NCBI RefSeq assembly: GCF_022539315.1
Contig: NC_066326.1
Span: forward strand, 13,284,601-13,348,600
Direction of reading: 5' to 3'
Length of the DNA stretch: 64,000 nucleotides
From: Serinus canaria
Taxonomy: Eukaryota; Chordata; Aves; Passeriformes; Fringillidae
A program made the translations under genes and the position numbers. The notes below the pieces were generated by a model. That model made no database searches. It saw nothing but the letters and a program-made list of their open reading frames with translations, and had not been told where the DNA came from. Positions 49,070 through 59,940 of this stretch are shown here, one piece after another (the stretch's first letter is position 1; each line of letters starts with the position of its first letter).

Positions 49070-50790
49070 ATCATAGAATAGTTTAGGTTGGAAAATACCT
49101 TTAATGTCATCAAGTCCAACCATTACCCCAGTACTGTCCAAGCCACCACCAGCCCACATCCCTTGGTGCCACATCTACACATCTTGTAAATACCTCCAGG
49201 GATGGCAACTCCACTTTTCCCTGGGCAGCCTTCACCCAGGGAGTTTTACAGCCCTTTTACTGGAGAAGTTACTCCTAATAGCCATCTAAACCTCCCATGC
49301 CACAACTTGAAGCCATTTTCTCTCATCCTGTCTCTTGTTACATGAGAGAACATACAATAACAACCCCCACCTGGCTACACCTCCTACCAGGTGGCTGTAG
49401 AGAGCCATGAGGTCCCCCTGAGTTTCCTTTCTTCAGGCTGAACTCCCCCAGCTCCCCTGTGAGACTCATTCTCCAGATCCTTCACCAGATCCTTCTGCAG
49501 AGCCTTCCTTCCCTCAAGCAAATCAACATTCCCACCCATCTTGGAGCCATCTGCAACTGACTGGGGTACCCTCAACCCCCTCATTAGGTCATTGATCTAA
49601 TTGAGCCCCTGATTAGATCACTGACCCCAGTACAGACCCCCAGGGACCAGCACTGGTGACCAGCCCCATTCCCATTCCATTCCCCACCCCCCAGCCAGTT
49701 TTTCATCCAGCAAAGAGTACACCCATCCTAGCCAAGAGTTGCCAGTTTGTCCAGGAGAATTCTGCAGAAATGGTGTGAAAGGCTCTCCTGAAGCCCAGAG
49801 AGACAACAGCCACCACCTTTCCCTCATCCACCAAGGGAATCTTTGTCAAAGAAGGAGTTCAGCTTGGTCAATCCTTGTATAAACTGGCCCTTGCTGACTG
49901 GGCCTGATCCCTGGTTGTCCTGTGTGTGCCACAGGAGGGCACTTGGATGATCTGCTCCATGACATTCCCTGGCTCCAAGGTGACACTGACAGGCCAGTCC
50001 TTCCTGGGATCCTCATTCCTACTCCATCTGATGGGCATCACACTTGGCAACTTGCAGTGGACTGGGACCTCTCCAGTCAGGGATAAATAATGGAAAGTGG
50101 CCCCATGAGTGCTGCCACCAGCTCCCTCCACACCCTTGGGGGGCTCCCAAAGTCTGTGTGTTTCAGGGGTGTGGGAGGTTGCTGACCATTTCCCCTTGGA
50201 TTATGGGGCTTCACTCTGTTCCCCACCCCTCTTTTCCAGCTCAGGGGCCTGGGTACCTGGAGAACAATTGGTCCTTCTACTAAAGACAGGCAAAGAACTG
50301 GCATTTGGTTCTTCAGCCTTTTCCTCTCACTTATTCACTGTGTTTTACCCAAGGCCAATAAAGGATGGAGATTCTCCTTGGGTCTCCTTTTTGTAGTCAA
50401 CACCTTTGTGGAAACTTTCTTTAATTATCTTTTATGACAGTAGCCAGATTAGGATTTGACCCATCAATTTTCTCCCTGCATAACCTCATGACATCCTTGC
50501 AGGGCTCCTGAGTTCACTATCCCATTTTCCAAGGGTCATAAATCCTCTCTTTGTTTTTTTCCTCTGCATTCCAGCCAAAGCTCTCTGTTCAGCCAGGACA
50601 GTCTTCCCCACTCCCTCATCTTCTGGCACATGGGGTCATCCAGCTCCTGTGCCTTGAAGATTTTCTTCTTAAAGAAATTCCAGACATCCTGGACTTCCTT
50701 GCCCTTCAGAAATGCCTTCCAAGGGACTGCACCAACCAGTCTCCTACAGATACCAAAGTCTGCCCTCCACAAGGTAGCAGGTTTGCTGTC
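49070..50790 (-). mobile_element. CR1 LINE, 5'-truncated, decayed ORF2 (reverse transcriptase)
   Basis: The low-coordinate end reads TCATAGAATAGTTTAGGTTGG, which is the reverse complement of a CR1 3' end with its ATTCTATGA terminal repeat. Moving to higher coordinates, the minus strand gives pieces of the CR1 ORF2 protein in the expected order. These are a degenerate palm region near 49.62-49.86 kb (DGCTLCW, KNWL), then LTGEVPV, VMPI, EDP and PVS(L)T-like and VMEQII motifs near 49.87-50.13 kb, and a connecting region with WLNREL near 50.57-50.60 kb. Several frameshifts, stops and deletions interrupt the frame, so it is inactive. The match fades after the sequence corresponding to CCAAAGTCTGCCCTCC near 50.76-50.79 kb, consistent with 5' truncation. 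CR1 elements are the dominant retrotransposons of birds and common in other reptiles. It lies in the same orientation as the host gene. Confidence 0.93.
49587..49626. repeat. Inverted repeat inside the CR1 copy (15-bp arms)
   Basis: GGTCATTGATCTAAT (49587-49601) and ATTAGATCACTGACC (49612-49626) are complementary at 14 of 15 positions, with a 10-nt spacer. The right arm replaces sequence expected from the CR1 consensus, so it looks like a local copy made after insertion. Confidence 0.85.
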
Positions 50791-53700
50791 TTCCCATATC
50801 TTCATACCTGTCCCTGTTTCATTTCAGATTTGTCTGTCCTCACACCTAAACTGTCCTGCAAGGGAGCTGCATGTAATTAAGACTATATTAAAATACATTT
50901 GCATGCAGATATAATCTTAAATTGCCAATAAAAACATGTTTAAATTAATAAACTGGCACATTACAGAGGCACTGCAAGAGACAGCATTATACCATTTCTA
51001 ATAAAATACTTTTATGTAACACATTAGCATTATCATCAATTGGAAATCTCTAATATTTCCTCTGATGTTTGCTGAAGTAGCATTAATTACACTCACTTTC
51101 TTTTGGTATTCATGTACCATCAATGTAATTAATTTGGAGTTTACTGAAGTGTGAAATGTTCTGCCTGATAATAGATTTCCCAGAATCTGATACAGCACTC
51201 GACCTTAAACATTCCACTCTTGCTCTGGCTAAACACAGAGACTGAGCTCAGTACTACAGAATCCTCAATGGTAAACAGTCAGCTGGAAGAATTTTAAAAA
51301 TTCTTTTCCTGATAAAATGAGCATAAATATTTGGGTATCTCAGATGAAAAGGTAAGGTGAAATATGAAAACAGTGTGGTTGAATTCTGACTGCAGGGTGA
51401 AATTGTTTCAATTTAGTTTTAATTGTTAAGAGTATATCTTACAAATCCTTGAAGGTCTCAGAACCAGCCTTAATAATATGGAACATTTTGAAGCCAAGAT
51501 GCTTAGGGCAAAAGAATTGAAATTTTGCAGGGTAAGAAAAAAAAGGAACAATTATTATATTAAATAAGAGACCCTATTTAGTCTGTCATTGGTACTAATG
51601 AGGAAACTCCAGAAGCTTAAGCACAACCTCTTCCACACCCTGCTGAAGGCAAGAAAAAACTTCTTTTTTACCCTCCTATATTTAGGATCAGGCCTCATAA
51701 TCCAGAGCTCTCCATGAATACCAACAGAATGAGAATATAAAATGTTTAAGTCTTCAGATAGCAAACTATTGTCTATTTATACCCTCTAAGCTGTGCACTA
51801 CATAATTCCATGTCACTAATGCTGCCATGGTGTTTTTCCTCAAGGGAATTACATTCCCACACTGATGATATTATCAGAAAGTTTATCTATGCTCATCCAA
51901 GATACTTTAAACATTCCTGGATTAACAGCTGGCAAAGTCTGCCAAATGCAGCATCTTCAAGCTTGAAAAATCTTGGTGCATGAGGCACCTGACACTATGA
52001 CTGGCAGAGTTTTGTAAAGTCAATCATGAAAGAACTACAGCTGCCAGATAATACCAAACTACTTCTGATCAATTCTGACTTCTTAATGTGCACCAGCAGG
52101 TTTTAACCCCACCATGACAAGGATGCAGGACCAGCAGCTTGTACTGTTACTGCACATTTTCCTTCCCCCAAAAAACGGAATCTTGGGAAAAGCTTCTCCA
52201 AACAGTATGCCAAAAATGTACAAAATTGAGGTAAAAAACTACCCCCAGAAACCCAGAAAGCAAAAGCAGACAAAGCAGATTGTGCACCTTTACAGAACAA
52301 GTGCTTTCCTTCTGTGCTCTCCATACAAACATATTTATTCTGTGCTGAGGGTACAGAGCATAGCAGGACCAGCTACAAGCCCAGGCTCCAGATACAGGAA
52401 TAAAATCAACCTAAACAGAATTATGTAGTCTGAAAATGCAAGTTTTTGTGAGAGTATGTTTTCAAAATACTACAGTAAAGAGTATTTATGAGATAACTGT
52501 AAATTATAGGTCACTTAGAACCTACAGGAAAACTCCCACAGAGACAGATCTCCTCTAAACCAAATGCATGTTCTGCTCTCAGGGTATATTATGTCTTCAT
52601 AAGTCCTAATTTTAATTCATCATAATATTATCTGGTTTAGAAACATTCCTTGAGCAAAATCCATGCACAGATGGTGAATGAAATGTCATAAAACCCTTGC
52701 CCTCTGCAAATAGCTGACAGAGTGGAATAGCTAATGGTGCCCGAGTGCCACCATTAACACTGAGCTTGTCCATTCCAGTTCAACAAATCATGCTTAAAAA
52801 AAAAAACCTTAAAATTCCAGTGAGATAGTTGCTTGATAAACCACTAAAAAAATAAATAAAGCACATCTCACTCCTCTGCACTGTTTATATCACTATCCTT
52901 TTAAATTACACATTGACAAACATCATTAAAGTGTTGACAGTGGCATTTGTTACTGATAAAGACAGAAAATGTTATTAAACAAGGAGAGACACTTGTAATA
53001 AATTGCAATTATCTTAACATTTTACAATGATCATAAGCCACCTCCACTAAAAAGTGGTAAAACAATTCAGTTTGTTCCTATAGATTCGAAGTAACTCTTC
53101 CTGCCATGATGTTCCCAGTGACAGCTCCCTTCAAAGGGCCAGAAATCCTTGTAGGTAGGGAATGCCCAGAGACAATTTGCTGCGCTAAAACCTCCTGCAG
53201 GACTGCAGCTCAGCTCAGACCAAGGCTTGCCAGCTGCTCACAAGGCACCTATTCACATTTTCCTACCTGAAGATTTTACCAACAGGAAGCAATCCAGCTG
53301 CTGAGCTCCTGCAAGTCTCCTGCAGCCCAGCAAAGGATGTGCTCTGAGAAACTGCCACCTCTGCACAGATATGCAGAATTGTAACAAATAGCCAGGAAAA
53401 TATTGAGGAATTCTTAGACATTTTGGATGGACCATTATTCCAACTGATTGTCTTGTTTCTATGCATTTCATGTTATAGATTCAGTTTCATATTGCTGCTC
53501 TGGACAAAACAGAAAACGTTTCATAATTGCAGGTTTTTTTTCCCACACCATTTTGTTGATTTAACCTCTGTTAATGACACAGTTGCTGTGGAGGCACTCA
53601 CACTTACACTGACTGCTGATTTGGATTTCATGCTGACTAAACAGCAGCCTATTACACACACACAAGAAAATCCACAGCACTGCATGAATGGAGCTGGTAA

Positions 53701-54755
53701 AAAAGGCTTCCTTGGGGCTGGAGACACACAACACAACTCTGTGTTGTAATAAACACATCATGTTGTTTCAGCAAGACAGGATATGTGACACATCTCTGCT
53801 CAGCCATAGCATAAGCAACTTTCCAAACTGAGAAATTTGCTGGCACTGTGACTGCAAGCACTGTGAGACACAACAGCTCTCTCACAACAAGCAGAGCAAA
53901 ATTAATCTCTGGTAAAATGGGCATCAAATGCCACTTCTGTGAGAACTAAGTTGTGGTAAAAGGTTAAACACTTGGCACAGCAGATGGGACACTGCTACAT
54001 CAGAGTAAAAATATCTTCCCTGGTCTTGTCTCACATGTCCAGGTACACCAGAAAGGGACAAGAGAGGGTTTAAATGGATGACCCTGTAAGATAGACAAAG
54101 CCTGAATATTAAAAAAATAGTTTAGCATTTAAATATACTCAAATGCTAAAATGCAATAGCACCAGCATTTTATAGTAGAGTCCCCATTAAAGTCACCAAA
54201 TTTACTGCATTGAACCAAGTGTGTGCTTTGACATAAACACTCACCATGGCAAGCAGCTTTCTCTCCACCAGAAACACAGAGATCAGAGGCAGAGCAGCTA
54301 CTCAGGGTGTAAGAAACAGAGAGTACATGCACAGAAACCCCCTGATAGCTGCACTGGAAATGCAAACATCTCTCTTAAGCATCTGCCAGAGCTGAGGCTG
54401 CACTCCTGATCAGCCAAATATTGCAACCAGCACTAAGTTCTCTAGCATCAGCTCCTGCCAGTCTGATTAATGACTTTTGGCAGACTTAACACAGATTTTA
54501 ATACACTCACATACATTTTAAAGTATATTAATACCAATAAATGCAAAGAAAGTTGTGTCTTTGTATGCTTTTTAAAGATCCTTGCTTCGCTTGCATGGAG
54601 CAAGCCTTGTTGGCAAAACCTGCTGAATGGAGAAGATAAACAGATTTTATACCCTACCCTCATGAAAGTTAAGTAGAAGTGTGTGCAGTAAATGCAGCTG
54701 TCAGATATTGATCAGAGTTACAAGAGACTGAAATCTATCAAAAGTTATTGTGCAG

Positions 54756-54776
54756 AAAAATTATTGTATAATTTTT
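54756..54776. repeat. Short perfect inverted repeat (9-bp arms, 3-nt loop)
   Basis: AAAAATTAT, TGT, ATAATTTTT. AT-only arms, so chance is a reasonable explanation. Confidence 0.85.
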
Positions 54777-56229
54777 GTAGAAGTTGTATAATATTTTATT
54801 CTGCCCTGAAATATATTAAAACCCATCTTCTAGTTTCCTATTTCCCTTTATCCTCACAGAAACCTCTACCTTTTTAAGGATATGACACTATTCTACAGAG
54901 GAAACACCTTTTTCCAAACCAATAAAGAGGGCCAATAATTACTTCTAGGTTTTTATTACAAGAATTATTACAAAACACTTATTTTTCTCTTCTTAAACTC
55001 CCTGCTGGGATGTTTGTTTCTCATGAGTCAAATATCTAATAAAGATGATAGCCTCAATTCATACCATTTCATTGGAATTGCTGAATTTTTGTATAAAGTT
55101 TGGGCAGATCTGCTCATTCTATTAATTACTCTTCAGTTATTAAAGCAGTTTGTGTTTAGAAGGGGTTCATAAAATCCATTTTAAGCAGAAAGAGTCAGAG
55201 AAACAACTTTCAAGTCTGCTTACTTAAAAACGAATCATGATGCAAGCCCATTGTTCCACTGCTAAAAGTCAACACAATTTCAGTTTGGAAGCTACACCTC
55301 TTCAGTGTACCTGCAATTCCAAAGCCATGTCTACCTTTTCTGCCTAAGTTATATAATCTTTCTCTCCTGCTTACAGGGCATTTGCAGTTCCAGAATGGTC
55401 CAGCTCTCAGTGCAAGCATTAACATTTCTTTTAATGCAAACATAAACACAAGCAGAAGTGCAGAATTACTGCTTTGGAATAAAGGGCAGCACACATACTT
55501 TTTTCCTCCAATTGTTCTCAAATGTCACAGCATTTTGAAAATCATTGGAAAATACAAAGTGGCAAACCCAGTGAAGTTAAGGTTGAAAATGTCTGAAAGT
55601 TTACAGTAAAAGACTTATCTTCATTAATTTTTTTACCACAATCAGCACAAAAATTTTAGAATTCAGGATAGCAGTAACATATACTCAACCATTCATAGCC
55701 TGATATTCCATATTAACAAAAATGGCTTTTTTATCAAACTTTTCAAAATACTTGGAATAAAACAGTTTACTCTCCAAACTCAGCCACATCATGAGAAATC
55801 TCTGTCCATCAGGACTTTGTCCTTTGCCACAAAGTTCCTGTTTTCCTCCTTTTGGTTAAAGGAGAGGTGCATTAGGGAATCACTGGGATCTGCAGTCCTG
55901 CTTGCTTTCACTTCCAAGAGGAAAATAACAGTCTTCAGTAGAAATAGCTTGTAGCAATTAACTGCTCTGCTTTGTGTCCCTGCAGCCACATGAAATCTTT
56001 ACAGCTTTTAGTTTGAGAGAAGCAAACATTGTAATTCAGGGTGTATATTGTGAACATTTCTGTTAATGCCCTACAGCTTTCCCTGTATGATATTAGAATG
56101 AACATACAATCTAATAAAAATTATAATATAATTGTCAATGTCCATTTTTAAGACATGAGACCTATCTGAAGAAATTCAAGGGTTTGAGGCTGAAATACCT
56201 TGTCCTAAAACTGCTGCAAAAAGCAAAAG

Positions 56230-56246
56230 AAAAAAAAAAAAAAAAA
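56230..56246. repeat. Poly-A run (17)
   Basis: Seventeen As in the context AAGCAAAAG...CAAAAATTAAAATC. No source element recognised. Confidence 0.85.
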
Positions 56247-57954
56247 CAAAAATTAAAATCCCATTTGTCTTCTAATATACACTTGCCACAAAATGTTTTC
56301 TTGTACGTTGAATCAGAGTTATTTGGAAGGAAAGAAATTAACTTTGCAGACATGGGAGATGGAAGTGTCTGTGCTTTCAGAGGACTGCAAGACTTCCTCC
56401 TCCCAATGCTTCATTAGACATGCAATCACACCATTTAAGGCATTTTACTCATTAAAGTCATTAGACTACTAAGCCAATAGTAAATAAATGACATGCTTAA
56501 AGGTAAACACTACCCAGCATGTGTGGGTGCTGTACTCTACATGTACAAGCCTTACTCACCTGCTATACAAAAACTGCCTCAAAAATTGAGAAAGCAAAAA
56601 CTACTAATTGCTTACCATGACACAAAAGACATGGCTCTGCAATGCATTTAACTCTGATTACAAATGGTGTTTGCAGATCAGACAGGGGAGAGAGAGAATT
56701 GGACTAATTCAGTATTAAATTCAGCCTTCTTTGACATAGACAAATATAATTTCAGAATCAATTGGACAGGACATGGCCAGCCAAGGAACCTGAAAGCACT
56801 GCACTGCAAATTGAACCCTGACTGGCAACAAACCTTTGTCTGCAAAGTATTTTTTAGTCCTTCCATACCCAGGGCATTATGTTAAATAAGCTGCTTACTT
56901 CTACCATAAATCTCTCCAATTCCAGATTTTACCATGTTTGTTACTATGAAACACACATAAATGCAGATTAACTCAACTAGTTCAAAGAACATCACACTTC
57001 TTCTAAAGACAAACAGCTCTATTTGTTGTCATCCTCTTATCTTCAGACTCTTCTCAACCACATTGCTCTTGTTATTTCAGCCACTAATATTTTACCCCTC
57101 TGACAAGCACAAAATTCCCTTGCAAGCCTCAGCACAGTAACCAGAGCAGCCAAACTCAGGAATTCCTGATCCAGTTGAAACTTTGCTTCCTGTTGGTGAG
57201 GCAGCTGGCCTGCTGTGAGCACCCCTTATTACAGCAATCACAATTATCTCCCTCATCCCAGAGCACCTGTGCTGCTGCAGTGTCCAGCTGTTCTCTCTCA
57301 TGCTGTATTTACCCTGCAATTGTCTCTCCAGTGCCACATGTAACTATACACAATTGATCCCTGAGATCTTCCAGAACAAAGGAGTAAAAATCACTCCATA
57401 AAATGCACACAGTGTGGGAAGTGTGGTTTTTGTTCTCCCTCAGATTTCTTGCCAGTATTGTTATTTACATGACAGAAATTAGAAAAACACTAGACTTCTT
57501 AGCCCACTGGATAAATAAATTACTTGAGCTTGTGTCAAGAGGAGTTATGCCCTTCTAGTCCTTTCATTTAGAAAAGAAAAAACAGATGTCAATTGGGAAA
57601 CAGAAGTGGATTCCAGAAACAGCCCAGAGGAGTTTGAATTTTGACTTTAAAAAAAATTCTGAAAATGCAATAATTAAATACTTTACATTTATAGGACACT
57701 ATACCATTACTGAAATAATAATCTCCTGAGTACAAATAGGAAAAAAACTCCAAGTCTGTGTAGGGGAAAAAGTCAGCAAGCCCTATGTTTACCTTGCTAT
57801 TTTGTGTTAGAACTGCTTCTGTTTGCTGCCAAAGCAGTTGATATTCTCAAAGGACAATAAAACACTCCACAGTGTGCTTGTTTTCCCTGAGATACCTCGT
57901 GTCAGCAATATGGGAAGAGCTTCTCCTTTCACTCCTGGGTGATCAGAAGGGTTT

Positions 57955-58260
57955 TGCTTTGCTGCCTTGCCAGGGCAGGTCCTGGAGCTGAAATCAGCAG
58001 CGCTCTCAGGCAGCAGCGGCAGCGCTGGACAGGGGATGGAGCACCGGGAGGGAACCCCGGGAGGGAACCGGGCAGCTGCAGGAGGGCAGGCACAGACCAG
58101 AGACCCCGGCAGAGCAGCTGGGCAGGGTTCATGCCCAGGCAGCTGGGCAGGGTTCATGCCCAGCTAACCCCCAGCCATCTGCTCTCCAGGCTCGGCACCC
58201 TCCAGCCCAGGCCGGGCACGGAGCGCTCGCAGCCGCTCTGCCGCACCCAGCCCAGGGCTT
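57955..58260. other. Small CpG-containing GC-rich island
   Basis: Contains around 15 CpGs in 300 bp (for example AGCAGCGGCAGCGCTGG, ACCCCGGGAGGG, GGCACGGAGCGCTCGCAGCC), against strong depletion elsewhere. It holds the 25-bp tandem duplication and a doubled CCGGGAGGGAAC. It lies in the first part of a 259-codon open frame on the plus strand. It may be an alternative promoter or a bare GC-rich patch. Confidence 0.45.
58115..58164. repeat. 25-bp tandem duplication (2 copies) in a CpG-containing island
   Basis: CAGCTGGGCAGGGTTCATGC followed by CCAG(G/C) at 58115-58139 and 58140-58164, differing only at the final base. Because 25 is not a multiple of three, a protein read through here would change frame between the copies, which argues against long-standing coding use. 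Confidence 0.96.
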
Positions 58261-59776
58261 GGCAGCTGGAACCAGGAGAAGCTCTTGGAGGATCTGCCTT
58301 TGAACACAAGCAAACAAAAACCCTCAGGGGAGTAACAACCCAACCAGTTATGCTAAGGAAAACAATTTATCTGACAAACTCAAGCCTTGGTAAACGAAGA
58401 GAAACTCGATTTACAGTTTCAAAAGCAAAAGGTTTCAGCTTGCATGTACAAACACTTGATGATGGGAACTTGACTTTCCTCATGAGATCTGTGGCTTCTC
58501 AGGATGGTCTCTCAATGTCACAAATTAAGGTTTCAGATGTGCAATTCTGCAATTGTGGTGATGCTTTTAGTGCAAAATTATTATATTTAATTGCTATTTT
58601 ATTTCTATTCAGTTCTAATGTTTTACATCAAGGAAACATTTCTATGGATGCAGCAACATTTTATAACTCCAGATGTAGATCTGAATCATTGACTGAACCT
58701 CAGAACACCAGACACTAATTCCAGCAGCTGAAACAGTGTGAATAAAAGCAAAAGCTGCATCCTATGCATTCCTATAAAGCTCTTAAGAAAATACACCCCT
58801 AAAAAGACTTGGCTTTGCATCTTTGCTTGAAAAAGGAATGCTTAGTGTTTTGATACTACTCAGATCATCTCCCAAAATCAATTGTGACTTTCACAAAAAG
58901 CCTTCTACAACCTGTGTGAAGGTAAAGGGATTGTACCTTCAGTTTGAAAAGACAACCTGCCCAAGTAATCCAAGAATGTACAAGTGGCCAAAAAACGTCT
59001 CTGTGCTCTTCTAATCCAACACCAAAGGTACAGCCTGACAGTGATTTCTTTTCTGGGTCCTGTCAAAGAGATTTGTGCTGATAGGACTGCAGAAAATGCA
59101 ACTTGAAACTGTTATAGCTGTACAATACCACAGGAAATGTCAACAAAGGTTCTTTGGCAAGTCCTGGTGTTCTCAGGGTACTTGTGCACACAGTAGAGGT
59201 TTAGAGATTTCCATCCCACTGACAAACTGACAGCGAAAATCAGCTACAGCAATTTTATCACCTAAACTAAAGCAGAAATCTCTGTGTTAATGAGATACAT
59301 TTGGGAGCTCAGGGTCAAACCCTGGGATGGTTAACACAGTGAAAAGAGATGAAACACCACAAAGCACTTGAGGGGAGTTCCTCACAACATTAATTTTTAG
59401 CCTGGCAGAATAATACTCATTATAAGATCCCACAGATGAAAACTAATGTACTGTGAATTTTATACCACTTCATTATAATTCAAATGACTTTTTCTTCCTT
59501 CTTACATTTTCATTGTTTGGTAAACTAAAATACCTCTGCTCCTTTTATAAAACATAGGAATAGTGGCAAATGTTCATCAAATAGCATATTAAATAAGCAA
59601 TATTCCTCAACTAGATATGGCTGAATATTATTGAACTGTGATCTGTCACAAAATTGTCATTTCATATCAAAATATGACTTAAACAGCAAAGCAAAGAAAA
59701 AATCAAAAGGCAAGTGTTAAGGGGAAGCCAAATCAAATCTATTGCATCAGTCATACATCATTTTATAAACCTTACA

Positions 59777-59940
59777 GTGGTTTGGGTTGGAAAGGACCTT
59801 TAGGATAATCTTGTTGCAGCCCCAGTGCCCTGGGCAGGGGCAGCTTCCCCTGTCCCAGGCTGCTCCAAGCCCCATGTCCAGCCTGGCCTGGAGCAGCTCA
59901 GGGATGGGGCATTCCCAGCCCCTCCTGGGCAGGCTGGATG
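59777..59940 (-). mobile_element. CR1 LINE 3'-end fragment
   Basis: GTTTGGGTTGGAAAGGACCT, then a cytosine-rich stretch with CAGGCTGCTCCAAGCCC and GGAGCAGCTCAGGGATGGGG, is the reverse complement of the CR1 3' region. It aligns with the fragment at 46255-46403 when that one is inverted. The terminal ATTCTATG repeats are missing at the low-coordinate side, so the end is trimmed or diverged. The GC-rich sequence beyond 59940 no longer matches CR1. Confidence 0.85.

Larger units (their letters stand above)
50791..57938. other. Intronic stretch without recognised genes
   Basis: AT-rich intron. Contains the short inverted repeat at 54756 and the A-run at 56230. The stretch 52.69-53.04 kb, with several TAAT/ATTA words and low repetitiveness, could be a conserved element, but I cannot test that. 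Confidence 0.65.
57939..58718 (+). other. Longest open reading frame in the window (259 codons), unrecognised
   Basis: Starts MIRRVLLCCL. The first ~130 residues are Arg/Pro/Gly-rich because they cross the GC-rich island. The last ~125 come from AT-rich sequence and include a hydrophobic stretch, AKLLYLIAILFLFSSNVL, at about residues 214-231. I see no known domain, the composition switches mid-frame, and a non-triplet tandem duplication sits inside. Most likely a chance open frame antisense to CACNA2D3, but its length makes it the only open frame worth checking for transcription. Confidence 0.2.
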
